Positions 42,538 through 51,721 of a stretch of DNA of 64,000 bases are shown here, piece by piece. A model generated the notes under the pieces. That model was not told the DNA's origin, did not search any database, and saw nothing but the letters and a program-made list of their open reading frames with translations. The translations under genes were made by a program, and so were the position numbers. Every line of letters starts with the position of its first letter. Position 1 is the stretch's first letter. Source of the stretch: Pseudobacteriovorax sp. (lineage in GTDB: Bacteria > Bdellovibrionota_B > Oligoflexia > Oligoflexales > Oligoflexaceae); NCBI GenBank assembly GCA_013215145.1, contig JABSRP010000024.1:1-64000 (forward strand), read 5' to 3'.

Positions 42538-43296
42538 CTAATTTTTTTCCATCTCAATGATCATCTCTTTGGCAACGATTGCAGCCGACGGTAAAAACAT
42601 AGTTGTTACAATTCTCTTATCAATGATGACTTCATATTTATCAGCGAGGTGCGTCTTGTTTAAAGCTATGGCACCATTCTTTTTGAGTTGGCTCTCGACA
42701 AGGAAAGGTAAAAGTGTCCCTTGCTTGGCCCAGGGTTTTGTTCTTTCGGTGGAATCCGGGAACGCTGCGATTCGTTTTCCTTTAACGAGATATGTACCGT
42801 TTGATAAGGTTATGTTGGCAAATCCACCTGGTCCATGGCCACAACCTCCTATCAGACCTCCGTTCTCGTATATTTCAGAGACAATTTTTTGTGTGTTTTT
42901 ATCATGAGCTACATCGAACAATGGACCAGCTCCTCCACCAAAATAAACGGCATCATATTTTTGAGGATCGACCTCATCTGGTTTAAGTGTCTTTTGAGTC
43001 TTCTCGTTAAATCTCTCATATTTAATCGCATAGCGACTAATTCCGATAGGGTTCATTGAAAACTCCACCGGTCCGCCCTTAGGCGATACAAAGTCAACCT
43101 CATAACCATGATTTAGAAATACATGATAGGGAGGCGCTGACTCCCATAAGTTGTTGCGAGCATCATGCTTCTCTGGATCTCCCATGTCACTGACGTTGGA
43201 CACGACGAATAGGACTCTTTTTTTCTCTTGCTTAATAGTGGCACAGGATGATGTGACAAATATCGCTAGTATGATTGATAGCTTGAATAAATTCAT
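42538..43296 (-). CDS. DJ-1/PfpI family lipoprotein (Hsp31-like)
   Basis: This 252-residue lipoprotein has the lipobox VTSSC (Cys18). It contains RVLFVVSNVSDMGD, an FVSPKGGPVEFS segment and the nucleophile elbow LIGGCGHGPGGF with Cys152 and neighbouring His154, which matches the class I glutamine-amidotransferase-like/Hsp31 group. Such proteins act as glyoxalase III, deglycase-like or chaperone-like enzymes. Location on a membrane is unusual. The upstream region carries repeated GAATGGA half-sites, suggesting dedicated regulation. Confidence 0.85.
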   Translation of the reverse strand: MNLFKLSIILAIFVTSSCATIKQEKKRVLFVVSNVSDMGDPEKHDARNNLWESAPPYHVFLNHGYEVDFVSPKGGPVEFSMNPIGISRYAIKYERFNEKTQKTLKPDEVDPQKYDAVYFGGGAGPLFDVAHDKNTQKIVSEIYENGGLIGGCGHGPGGFANITLSNGTYLVKGKRIAAFPDSTERTKPWAKQGTLLPFLVESQLKKNGAIALNKTHLADKYEVIIDKRIVTTMFLPSAAIVAKEMIIEMEKN

Positions 43297-43331
43297 AATT
43301 GACCCTTTCTCAATACCTTTGTTTACTTGTA

Positions 43332-43395
43332 GAATGGACAGTTCAATCCATTCATAAACAAATGGCGGATATTTATTCCATTCAAAAAAAATGGA
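43332..43395. promoter_or_regulatory. Cluster of GAATGGA half-sites upstream of the DJ-1-like gene
   Basis: GAATGGA (43332-43338) faces TCCATTC (43347-43353) across 8 bases. TCCATTC (43377-43383) faces AATGGA (43390-43395) across 6 bases. Another AATGG lies at 43361-43365. Four well-matched half-sites within 64 bases, in the gap between the DJ-1 gene start and the next gene's end, look like a double operator. Confidence 0.5.
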
Positions 43396-43413
43396 TGATA
43401 TTAGTTATATTGA

Positions 43414-44289
43414 TTATTTGGTTACAAGGTTTTCAATACCGATCTTTACGAACACTTCAAAACAATCAAAATACTGGTGCTTTTGCATGGAGGAATCCGT
43501 GAACATGTATTGGTTTAATGCCTTTGTGACCTTTCTCTCAGACCTGAGGACTACGCGAGCTTTTTCTATATTTTCTTCTCCTTGCGCAGTATCTTCAAAA
43601 CCGACTTTGAAATCGATCGGAAAACCTAGATCAAATTCGCCCCAACGATGATATTCTTGAGCCATAAACATGGGAAGCGGCTCTGGCGCATTGCCAGTAG
43701 TGTGAGACCTATTGCGAAACTTGGATCCTGACCATGAGGTCGTCCAGTTACCTGCTTCAAATAAGCCTTTTTCTCTCTGCCTGTACTCTCTAATTTTGTA
43801 GGAGGTTTCCGTAGATTCATCGATCCAAGCTTCTGACTTTACGGGTTCTCGGTAGTCTGTGTCTAATTCGTAAACCCAGTCACCTCCTACAACTAGACTG
43901 TAGGAATTGTTCATTTTTCGATTGCTTGAGACTAGCTTTAGGCTACTTTTGGTTCCATCGTTGTGTTCAGCCGACATATGGACGAGTCCGACATTGCGAC
44001 AGTAGATATTCGTTTTTGTCCCGGTGATAAATGCTAGAGCAGGCTCTAGAGGGTATTTAGATCGTTTTGCACCGAGCGATTCGCGAAGACTATCTAGCTT
44101 TTGATAGAGGTCATCTTTTCTATCAAGTTTTGTTTGTAATTCGGTAGCAAGGTCAAGTGCCTCTTTTTTCTTGCCCTCTATATGACTCAACTTTAGAATT
44201 TCGCGATAAACTTCCATCTGCTCAAATCGGCTCTCGCCGAAAGCAGTATTAAACGATAAAGCCGCTGTGAGTAAAATTATTGTACGCAT
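43414..44289 (-). CDS. Exported hypothetical protein
   Basis: This 291-residue protein has a signal peptide (MRTIILLTAALSFNTAFGES). A charged helical region (about 20-90, RFEQMEVYREILKLSHIEGKKKEALDLATELQTKL) is followed by a beta-rich domain (YSLVVGGDWVYELDTDYREP, IREYRQREKGLFEAGNWTTSW) and LGFPIDFKVGFEDTAQGEENIEKARVVLR. The ATG follows AGGAGA. No family is known to me. It sits downstream of the two-component genes on the same strand and could be a late member of that transcript, 78 bases after the response regulator. Confidence 0.75.
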   Translation of the reverse strand: MRTIILLTAALSFNTAFGESRFEQMEVYREILKLSHIEGKKKEALDLATELQTKLDRKDDLYQKLDSLRESLGAKRSKYPLEPALAFITGTKTNIYCRNVGLVHMSAEHNDGTKSSLKLVSSNRKMNNSYSLVVGGDWVYELDTDYREPVKSEAWIDESTETSYKIREYRQREKGLFEAGNWTTSWSGSKFRNRSHTTGNAPEPLPMFMAQEYHRWGEFDLGFPIDFKVGFEDTAQGEENIEKARVVLRSERKVTKALNQYMFTDSSMQKHQYFDCFEVFVKIGIENLVTK

Positions 44290-44367
44290 GTTTTTCTCCT
44301 GGATTGATACATTCCATAACTCACCTGATATCTAGCGGCTTAATGTCAGGTATTTATCATCGCTTTG

Positions 44368-45024
44368 TCATGGTTCTGTCACAAACCTATAACCTAGCCC
44401 TCTTTCAGTTCTTAGATGATCTGATCCAATCTTTTTTCGTAATGAAACTATGACATTATCAACAGTTCTATCTGTGCCTTCATAGTCTGACCCCCAAACT
44501 GAATCTAATATTTGATCGCGATTAAGGATTTGATTTGTGCGATTAAGGAATAGTTCCAGCACAAGTCGCTCTTTAGACGTTAGCTCGATACCTTGGTCGG
44601 CTTTAAAAAGTCGTCGTTGTTGCCAGTTGTATCGAAAGTTACCAAAAGAGCTATGTCGGTCATCTTGCTTTTTAAGAAACCTTCGGATTCTTGCAATCAG
44701 GACCTTTAAATCAAAGGGTTTAGTCACGTAGTCATCTGCACCAAGTTCGAAGCCCTTCACTTTATCATCGCTAGCACTGCGAGCAGATAGTACGATGATG
44801 GGCACTGGATCACCAGATCGACGGAGCTCAGTCGTAATCTCAAAACCGTTTAATCCGGGCATCATAATATCTAAGATCACAAGGTCGGGGGACTCAGTTC
44901 GTATCTTGTAAAGTCCATCATCACCATTCTGAGCGGCAATGACATCGAAATTTTCAGCTTCAAGTGCCTGAATAAGCCCATCTAAAATAATAGGATCATC
45001 CTCTACGATCAATAGCTTGCTCAC
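44368..45024 (-). CDS. OmpR-family response regulator
   Basis: This 218-residue regulator has an N-terminal receiver (acidic pair Glu8-Asp9-Asp10, phospho-acceptor Asp52 in LVILDIMMPG, Lys in YVTKPF) and a C-terminal winged-helix DNA-binding domain of the OmpR/PhoB type (GIELTSKERLVLELFLNRTNQILNRDQILDSVWGSDYEGTDRTVDNVIVSLRKKI). It starts with GTG and overlaps the kinase gene by 4 bases (GTGA), with AGGAGG placed inside the kinase end. It is the partner of the upstream sensor kinase. Targets are unknown; the adjacent exported protein is a candidate. Confidence 0.93.
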   Translation of the reverse strand: MSKLLIVEDDPIILDGLIQALEAENFDVIAAQNGDDGLYKIRTESPDLVILDIMMPGLNGFEITTELRRSGDPVPIIVLSARSASDDKVKGFELGADDYVTKPFDLKVLIARIRRFLKKQDDRHSSFGNFRYNWQQRRLFKADQGIELTSKERLVLELFLNRTNQILNRDQILDSVWGSDYEGTDRTVDNVIVSLRKKIGSDHLRTERGLGYRFVTEP

Positions 45025-46478
45025 CCATTTCCTCCTGGTAGTTCTAAGCGAAAGCGTGCACCAGGTTGACCTGGATTATCTACTGTGATGCGGGCATTCA
45101 TTTCATGACACAGCTTCGCGACGATGTGTAATCCGAGACCTAGTCCATCAGGATTCGTATGTTTGGCTTTGTCGGTGCGGAAAAACTCGGTAAAAATCTG
45201 TTTCATCTCGGACTTGGCAATCCCAGGCCCCTCGTCTTCGACGAAAATAATAGTATTTTCTGGATGACTCTGAACCGTGATTTTTGCTTTTTTCCCATAG
45301 CGAATGGCATTTTTAATGATGTTTCGTAGAACAATCCGGGTTCGGCTTTGATCTGCATACCACTGGGATGTAAAATCTTGAACAATTTCCATGTTTGAAA
45401 ATTCGTCCTGAAGTTCTTTCAAAATCTTTTGACCAGCTAGGGCGTCAAGCTTTATAATGTCAACTTTTTCGTAGGGACGATTCATTAACACAATATCATC
45501 GAAAAGCAGATTTAGGCGACTTATACTGACGTTTAACGCGTCAAAATTTTTTTGTTGTCCGGCCCCCGATAGTATCAGTTGGAGATGGAGTTTCAATCCA
45601 GTTAGTGGCGTCTTGAGTTCATGAACCACTTGATTCAAGAAACTAACTTTTTTCAGTATTTCTTTCCGCTGCTGTTGAATTCCGAAAACTAAAGCTAGAA
45701 TTCCAAAAAGAATCGAGATGAAGGAACCTAATATGATCAGCCAATCAATGAATTGGTACCCTACCTTAGCCCAGGTCTCCTCGTCGAATACGATTTCTAA
45801 GGATGTAGCGCCAAAGGAAGCTTCTTTCAGGCCTTTCGATTGGAGAAAAGAATCCATCAGGCTTTGAACTTGCTCAATAGTGGGCACAAATCCCACAATC
45901 GAACCATCTTCTGCGACGAAGTAGAATACTTGGTCGAACTGAAGACTGGGTCGTGCAAAAGTGAAGTCTCGACCTGAGCTGAATTGGGAAAAGATGGCTT
46001 TATAAGCCGCTTTTGCTTCAGGGTTGATTATCGTGGATTCGTATTTCGTTTCGGAGTTTGGGAAATTACCGGTTAGTTTTTGCCACTCCTCCATCGCTAA
46101 CGTGCGATCCCATGAGTTTTTGAGTTTGAGTGCCTTTTCGAGAAAGGCTTTCTGGGCGTTTCTTTCGTCGGGATGACTTTTGCTTTTACGGTATGAACTC
46201 CAATCCATGGTCGCTATATCATTAGGGAAGAACTCTTCCCGAAGTTGACTTCCCTGGCGATTCCATCGAAGGCTAAAGGCAGGCCCCGAAGCATCAGTAT
46301 CCATGTTTTCCAAGAGGTAGGTCTCCCAGCTTTTTCGCAACCCCTCCACGATCGATGATTGTTGGACGATTTGCTGCGTCTCAAGGAGCGCCCGCTCCCG
46401 CTGAACACGCAAAAATAGATGTGAGAGGACTCCAAGAAGCCCCAATACGATCAGAATGTAAGCCCAACGTAAATGCAT
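45021..46478 (-). CDS. Sensor histidine kinase
   Basis: This 485-residue kinase has two membrane helices (about 6-24 and 243-265) flanking a periplasmic sensor domain of about 215 residues with no named family. A HisKA domain with phospho-acceptor His286 (VVHELKTPLTGLKL) and a HATPase_c domain (N-box RNIIKNAIRYGKK, G1 EDEGPGI, FRTDKAKHTNPDGLGLGLHIV) follow. It overlaps the response regulator gene by 4 bases and so forms a standard two-component pair. The signal is likely periplasmic. The upstream gene, a YfcC-type carrier, is separated by a 201-base gap that carries a long hairpin. Confidence 0.92.
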   Translation of the reverse strand: MHLRWAYILIVLGLLGVLSHLFLRVQRERALLETQQIVQQSSIVEGLRKSWETYLLENMDTDASGPAFSLRWNRQGSQLREEFFPNDIATMDWSSYRKSKSHPDERNAQKAFLEKALKLKNSWDRTLAMEEWQKLTGNFPNSETKYESTIINPEAKAAYKAIFSQFSSGRDFTFARPSLQFDQVFYFVAEDGSIVGFVPTIEQVQSLMDSFLQSKGLKEASFGATSLEIVFDEETWAKVGYQFIDWLIILGSFISILFGILALVFGIQQQRKEILKKVSFLNQVVHELKTPLTGLKLHLQLILSGAGQQKNFDALNVSISRLNLLFDDIVLMNRPYEKVDIIKLDALAGQKILKELQDEFSNMEIVQDFTSQWYADQSRTRIVLRNIIKNAIRYGKKAKITVQSHPENTIIFVEDEGPGIAKSEMKQIFTEFFRTDKAKHTNPDGLGLGLHIVAKLCHEMNARITVDNPGQPGARFRLELPGGNG

Positions 46479-46627
46479 ACTTATTTAAGTATTCTCTATT
46501 TGTCACAGAAATATCACAAGATGGGCGTTGCCCAGATCACCTAATTTAAATACTAGGGTATCTTGAAGGATCTGTCAGCCTGCTCCGTTTTTTAGAGGCC
46601 TCGGATAGTCAGTTTTTTGCTGTTAGA

Positions 46628-46676
46628 CAAAGGTGGTCCAAGCAGGTTAAAGATAACAGCTTGTTACCACCTTTTG
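46628..46676. terminator. Long hairpin downstream of the YfcC-type gene
   Basis: AAAGGTGGT and ACCACCTTT form a 9-base outer stem. Inside it CAAGC/GCTTG and GTTA/TAAC also pair, giving a long, slightly bulged hairpin just after the carrier gene stop at 46680 (minus strand). This fits a terminator that separates the carrier from the two-component operon. Confidence 0.65.
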
Positions 46677-46679
46677 TTT

Positions 46680-48095
46680 CTATGGGCTTGCATTCAAAAC
46701 AGGCTGAACATCAGCACCATAATCCAGTAAGACCGCCGCTACCAAAACAATAGATGCCGCTATCATTAACTTGGTTAAAAGCGGCAAACAGAATCGAAAC
46801 CAAAGATGATAAGGCACTCCTGCCATTCCAATGATTCCCATCAGCACAGCGTTGGTGGGAATAATCATATTTGAAAAGCCATCACCAAACTGATAGGCGA
46901 GCACAACGATTTGCCGGTTGATTCCCACTAGGTCTCCTACAGGGGCAAGCAATGGGATAGTTACGTAGGCTTGACCACTACCAGACGGGATAAACAAATT
47001 CAGTAGAGTTTGCATGATTAACATGCCAATGGCGGCGATTTCTGATCCCACATAAGACAAGGGATAAGACATTCCATAAACTAGGGAATGGAGTATTTGA
47101 CCGTCTTCCATGATCAGGGCGATCCCTCTAGCGACTCCTACTAGGATCGCGGTAGTCGCTAGCTCCTTAACCCCCTCAATAAACTGCTCAGCTGCAGTGT
47201 CGGCACTTAATCTGCCAACGACGGCGGTAAATAATCCCCAAAGAATAAATAACGCGCCGAGTTCATACAGATACCATCCTCTTTGAGAGATTCCCCAGAC
47301 AGCTGCTACTATTGTTGCAACGAGACCGAAGAGAATGAGTTTGTGAGCCAAGACAATCTTAGGATAGTCCGATTCGTCTGCGCCTTCCAGGGGGCTTGGT
47401 ATATGGGCTGTGAGAGAAGCATTTGGGTCCGCTAAAACAGTTTTGGCATAGCGCCAAACATGATGGAAGCCTATGATCACAAACGGAAGAAAAATAGCCA
47501 ACCGCAGTTCGATCCCAGAGTAAATGGGTACGTCAGATATACTTTGCGCAATCATTACCGTAAAAGGATTGAAGGCTGAAACACCGTAGCCAATTCCATA
47601 GCCGGTTATGGTCATACCCACCGCAGTCATGGCGTCTAGACGCATGGCCCGGCATAGACCGACCAGAATCAGCACGAAGGGAATATATTCTCCAGCTGTG
47701 CCAATTGCCCCGGATGCCAGTGCAAAGCAGAAAACTACCATGAAAATTAGGATCTGTGGTTTTTTGCTGAAACGCTCTAACAAACTTCCAATTAGAGCGT
47801 CTATGGTTCCCGTAGCACGAGCTACAGCTAAGACTCCGCCAATGATAAAGACAAAGAAGATGACGTCTTGGGCGGCCGCGAAGGCTCTTGGAATCGCTAC
47901 AAGAAAATCCATAGGGGTGAGGCGGGTTTTGTCCTCGCTCAAGGCAAAGGTGCCCGGCACTACAGATTGACGCCCATTCTCGAGGGTAATCGTTTCAAAA
48001 AAACCTTGCGGCACAATCCAAGTGGCTATGTAGGCCACTAGCATCATACCAAGCAGTAAAATCAGGGTGTGAGGTACTTTAAATCGTTCAGTCAT
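46680..48095 (-). CDS. YfcC/DcuC-type membrane carrier
   Basis: This 471-residue integral membrane protein has about 12 hydrophobic segments and matches the YfcC family (C4-dicarboxylate anaerobic carrier-like, PF03606): PHTLILLLGMMLVAYIATWIVPQG, then ASGAIGTAGEYIPFVLILVGLCRAMRLDAMTAVG and LFIPSGSGQAYVTIPLLAPVGDLVGINRQIVVLAYQFGDGFSN. It probably moves amino acids, peptides or dicarboxylates with an ion gradient. It is transcribed alone. Confidence 0.88.
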   Translation of the reverse strand: MTERFKVPHTLILLLGMMLVAYIATWIVPQGFFETITLENGRQSVVPGTFALSEDKTRLTPMDFLVAIPRAFAAAQDVIFFVFIIGGVLAVARATGTIDALIGSLLERFSKKPQILIFMVVFCFALASGAIGTAGEYIPFVLILVGLCRAMRLDAMTAVGMTITGYGIGYGVSAFNPFTVMIAQSISDVPIYSGIELRLAIFLPFVIIGFHHVWRYAKTVLADPNASLTAHIPSPLEGADESDYPKIVLAHKLILFGLVATIVAAVWGISQRGWYLYELGALFILWGLFTAVVGRLSADTAAEQFIEGVKELATTAILVGVARGIALIMEDGQILHSLVYGMSYPLSYVGSEIAAIGMLIMQTLLNLFIPSGSGQAYVTIPLLAPVGDLVGINRQIVVLAYQFGDGFSNMIIPTNAVLMGIIGMAGVPYHLWFRFCLPLLTKLMIAASIVLVAAVLLDYGADVQPVLNASP

Positions 48096-48313
48096 TGTTG
48101 TGTTTCGCTATTGTCTCTGAAGGTTATAAATAGGCAAAATGGCGGTTGAGCCTAAGCCCTAGGTCCCGAGCACTATAAACTTTAATGAAGGCTAGCCAAA
48201 GATAAAATAACGAGGTGCAGACTACGATTTTCCAGTAAATCTTCTAAGTTAGTATGTAATTATGGCGTTAATTTGGCTGATCTGGCATCTGAGGGTGCAC
48301 CATTAAAATAGGT

Positions 48314-48600
48314 CTAAACTGCAATATTTTTTGACCCCTTAGTTTTGAGTGCCTTTTTCAAAACGCGACGTACCTCCGCCAGAGATATTGGCTTGGCGAC
48401 GAAATCTGTCATTCCACAAGCGAGGCACGCCTCGATATCCTCTTTGAAAGAGTTTGCTGTCAAAGCCACGATATTTGTGTTTTGTAACTCGTCATTTTCC
48501 AGTATTTCTTTTGTTGCTGTAATCCCATCCATAACAGGCATCTGCATATCCATTAATATGAGATCATAAGGATCTTTCTTTTGGACGGACTCTTTGCATT
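48314..48600 (-). pseudogene. C-terminal remnant of a receiver domain (hybrid kinase), downstream of a TnpB relic
   Basis: The coding frame on the minus strand reads ...KESVQKKDPYDLILMDMQMPVMDGITATKEIL and continues to FVAKPISLAEVRRVLKKAL. This is the C-terminal two thirds of a receiver domain with phospho-acceptor Asp (LMDMQMP) and Lys (AKP). The upstream part of the same receiver begins at VLVVED within 49624-49830, on the far side of a decayed TnpB gene. About 19 residues of the expected receiver are absent between the pieces. It is the downstream half of a broken hybrid histidine kinase; ATG 48553 opens the residual 79-codon frame. Confidence 0.75.
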
Positions 48601-49616
48601 TGTATCCCTTTTTTAAAGATCTTCCTTCCCAGTCTCTTCAGCAGTGTTTGATGCAACTAGATAGAGCTTTCAAAAGCTTCTTTAAGAAGCAAGCTGATTT
48701 TCCTAAACCAAAGAAAAAAGCAAAACGAGAAGCCGGCATCAGATTTCCCACTCTAAAAGTAGGAGCCATTGAGTATGATAAGCACTCAAGGAGAAAAGCC
48801 TGGGTCACTCTTCCTAAAATTGGAAGGCTCCGGTTTGTCTCTTCGAGACCCTTTTCAGGGAAAGTTAAGAATGTGACTGTGACCAAACAAGGTGGGGATA
48901 TTTTCGTATCTTTCGGTGTTGAGGAAGATTTAACAGGCGTGGGAAACACCTCTGCTTCAGCTGTTGGTATAGATAGAGGCGTTGTCCATACATTAGCCAT
49001 AAGCAACGGTGAATTCTTAGATCTGCCCACAGAAAGAATTAAATTACTTGAAGACAAAATCGCAAGGCTTCAGGCTAGACTTGCCAAAAAGAAAAAGTTT
49101 TCGGCAAACTGGATGAAACAAAACAAGAAAATCAATAGAGTCCATCATCGGATTACCAATATTCGCAAAGACTTCCTCTGGAAATCAGCTCACAATCTCA
49201 CCAAAAACCACGGCATGATTGGAATTGAAGACCTGGGAATACAACGGATGACCAAATCTGCGAAAGGATCTATTGACAATCCAGGTAGGAAAGTAGCGCA
49301 GAAGTCTGGGCTGAATCGAGCGATACTGAGACAGGGGTGGTATGATTTTTCAGTTAAGCTAAAGTGGCAAGCTGAAAAACACGACGCAAGGGTCATTGAA
49401 GTTGCCCCATATAATACTTCAATCATCTGCTCCGCTGCTCTTATAAATCTTCGGCTAATCGTATCAGTCAGGAGCTGTTTCGCTGCGTTGAATGTAGATA
49501 TGAAGACAATGCCGATACCAATGCGGCAAAAAAAAAGTACTCTAGAACGGGCGGCTGGTGCAACCGTCCATAATGCTTTGATGGACTTGGGTCTGGATAA
49601 GAATCCCCCACTATAG
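48594..49616 (+). pseudogene. Decayed TnpB (IS605/IS200-family RNA-guided nuclease) gene
   Basis: The plus-strand frame encodes an IS605-type TnpB lacking its first 60 or so residues: it begins in FFKDLPSQSLQQCLMQLDRAFKSFFK, where the family has a preceding HTH region. RuvC-like motifs GIDRGV (catalytic Asp) and GIEDLGI (Glu) are present. The zinc-ribbon region is out of frame: the expected CSYKSSANRISQELFRCVEC and the third motif DTNAAKK read in the next frame between about 49430 and 49530, then LERAAGATVHNALMDLGLDKNPPL returns to frame. Two compensating frameshifts plus 5' truncation make it a pseudogene. No TnpA and no element ends with hairpins are present. Confidence 0.8.
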
Positions 49617-49623
49617 CAAATGC

Positions 49624-49830
49624 TTAGCGGAGGGAGGTTTCGATGTCTTCTACCACGAGAACTCTAATGGTATTAAATTGATCCTTCGAGGAAAGTGCTA
49701 CATCATCGGTAGTTTCTATAGATGCCGCTCTTTCCGACCTTATACGAAACTTGGCTGTTGTTCCTATAGACTCCTCTATTGAAATTTTTGCGTCAGTCGT
49801 AAGAAATATCTTCGAGGGTTTGTCGAACAA
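49624..49830 (-). pseudogene. Remnant of a hybrid histidine kinase: ATPase end and receiver start
   Basis: The minus-strand frame reads KISIEESIGTTAKFRIRSERA, which matches the final strand of a HATPase_c domain, then a linker and VLVVEDIETSLR, the first strand of a receiver domain. It then meets a stop at the border of the TnpB relic at about 49620. The rest of the receiver continues at 48314-48600. The remnant starts near 49830 with no credible start codon, and the dimerisation and most of the ATPase domain are missing. The promoter side is now occupied by the DMT transporter gene on the other strand. Confidence 0.65.
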
Positions 49831-49877
49831 TAGATGGAACGATTACATGATCGTTTGCTAACTTGCAGGGAGTCGGT

Positions 49878-50720
49878 TTGTCAAAAGTTAGGCTGTTTTT
49901 ACTTTCGTCAGTGACCATGGTGGCTTTCGCTGCAAACTCTTGGTTCAACCGTCTTGCGCTTATCGACCCGAATAATGATCCGATAAGTTTTACCTTGATT
50001 CGAATCCTTTCCGGAGCTCTCCTGCTATCGTTTGTCCTCCTGGCTGATCTGAAGGCGTCCGCTGACGCTAACTTTAGTTGGGTGAGATCTTTATTATCGG
50101 CGGCGTTTCTCTTTTTCTACGCATTATTTTTTGCCTTAGCCTATGTCAGAATAGAAGCAGGAACTGGGGCGCTCATACTATTCGCGATGGTTCAGCTCAC
50201 CATGATTGTCGGGAGTTATCTAAAGGGGCAGAGACTGGCTCGGGGTGAAGTAGCCGGATTTCTGCTCGCCTTGGGGGGACTTATTTACTTGCTTCTACCA
50301 GGGTTTCGAGGGCCCACCGTTGGCTCCCTGATATTTATGGTCGTTTCGGGAGTCTCTTGGGGTATCTACTCTCTATTGGGGCAGTTGGAAAAACGCCCTG
50401 TTGCCGCCACGGCAAGAAACTTCTTATTGGCGACGCCGCTTCTAATTCCACTGTTCATCCTGTTAGATTTTCAATTGACCTCTCATGGTTGGTTATGGGC
50501 TGTTCTTTCAGGATCGATTGCCTCTGGTATGGGTTATGTCATGTGGTATATAACCCTGGGATATATCAAAACCTCAACTGGCGCCATCATGCAGTTAACG
50601 GTACCCGCAATCACAGCGTTTGGCGGTGTGTTTCTTCTGGGCGAAGACCTAACAGCTCGGCTGCTGATTGCTAGTGGTTTCATTATCCTGGGAGTTCTGG
50701 TCAAGACAGTTTCCAAGTGA
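49878..50720 (+). CDS. DMT-superfamily transporter (EamA family)
   Basis: This 280-residue membrane protein has about ten hydrophobic helices arranged as two EamA repeats. Repeat one includes VAFAANSWFNRLALIDPNNDPISFTLIRILSGALLL and GTGALILFAMVQLTMIVGSYLKGQ; repeat two starts at SLIFMVVSGVSWGIYSLLGQLEKRP and ends GAIMQLTVPAITAFGGVFLLGEDLTARLLIASGFIILGVLV. I chose TTG 49878 because GGGAG precedes it at good spacing; TTG 49863 is also in frame. It is probably an exporter of amino acids or other small metabolites. The start lies near the kinase remnant, on the opposite strand. Confidence 0.87.
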   Translation: MSKVRLFLLSSVTMVAFAANSWFNRLALIDPNNDPISFTLIRILSGALLLSFVLLADLKASADANFSWVRSLLSAAFLFFYALFFALAYVRIEAGTGALILFAMVQLTMIVGSYLKGQRLARGEVAGFLLALGGLIYLLLPGFRGPTVGSLIFMVVSGVSWGIYSLLGQLEKRPVAATARNFLLATPLLIPLFILLDFQLTSHGWLWAVLSGSIASGMGYVMWYITLGYIKTSTGAIMQLTVPAITAFGGVFLLGEDLTARLLIASGFIILGVLVKTVSK

Positions 50721-50767
50721 TCATCAAAGAAAGCTGTCCCAAAACATCCTTTGCTTTGTTCCCAGAA

Positions 50768-51721
50768 CTAGCGATGCTCTTTCCCCTTGCTAGCAGGAAA
50801 CTTCTGATCAAGTTGATTCCAGAACTGTGTGGTATCGTTGTCCTTCCACTGAGGGCTTTTGCAGCCGCCATCGCTCGCGCTTTGCATGAAGGCGAGTAGG
50901 GTTTCTGTTGGATTGTCAGACTTTCTAAGATCTTCATAGGTCAACATTGCCATGTGGGATCCTCCCACGTCTTGCCACCAAGCTGTATTTGGTGCAAGTT
51001 TGTGCTCAGAAAGGCCTTCTGGTTCCGGTGCGGTATAGCTGTAAAACGCTGGCATAGGCACCTTTGGGTCCCCCGGCCAAAAGCCAAAGCTCACCACCTC
51101 ATGTGAGTAGGCTTCGACATCGGATCTCCGAGATCCTTCGCCTGACAGATTTACCTCATGACCAGAGAACCTAGTAACGGCGTAGTCAAAACTGTGCCAA
51201 AAAAGGTGTGCTGGCGATGTTTTGCAGAACGATCGTCCGGCGAATATTTTGAAGGTTTCGTCGACGAATCGCAGGATTTGCCACCAGTTTTTGATCGCCT
51301 GATGATCCCAATTCCTATGACTGTCGTCTTGGGAGAAAGGCGTGGTTGAATGAGGATTATCATAAGGTTTGTCCACGATCTTGCGGTCGAGCTGCATTGT
51401 TTCCATCAGGCCTACGAGATGCCTATAAACATCGGCAACGGACCTATCTTTAAGATCAAAGTCGTGGCTCTCGCCCTCAGACGTCCTAGTCTCAAGTCGG
51501 AGTTTGTGAACATTTAACTGAATCTCGAAGCTCCGACCCTGATAGGGAATGTTTAGAGTGCTAATTCCAGAGGGCGTCAGATGCAAGGTGACGTGCCACC
51601 ACTGGTTTAATTTGGGATGATACTGGAGTTTGATTTTTCCCATGATTTGCGTGACTAAGTGCAAAGTGGCTTTGGTTTCGACCCAGTCTTGGTAGGGAAG
51701 TTCCGGCAACGATGGATTCAT
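50768..51721 (-). CDS. DUF5996 family protein
   Basis: This protein of about 317 residues has the DUF5996 pattern: ELPYQDWVETKATLHLVTQIMGKIKLQYHPKLNQWWHVTLHLTPSGISTLNIPYQGRSFEIQLN, then HLFWHSFDYAVTRFSGH, SHEVVSFGFWPGD and YSYTAPEPEGL. The family's function is unknown. I place the start at ATG 51721 after AGGAGA; the frame is open to 51778. It converges with the DMT transporter gene. The protein is soluble and not exported. Confidence 0.85.
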   Translation of the reverse strand: MNPSLPELPYQDWVETKATLHLVTQIMGKIKLQYHPKLNQWWHVTLHLTPSGISTLNIPYQGRSFEIQLNVHKLRLETRTSEGESHDFDLKDRSVADVYRHLVGLMETMQLDRKIVDKPYDNPHSTTPFSQDDSHRNWDHQAIKNWWQILRFVDETFKIFAGRSFCKTSPAHLFWHSFDYAVTRFSGHEVNLSGEGSRRSDVEAYSHEVVSFGFWPGDPKVPMPAFYSYTAPEPEGLSEHKLAPNTAWWQDVGGSHMAMLTYEDLRKSDNPTETLLAFMQSASDGGCKSPQWKDNDTTQFWNQLDQKFPASKGKEHR

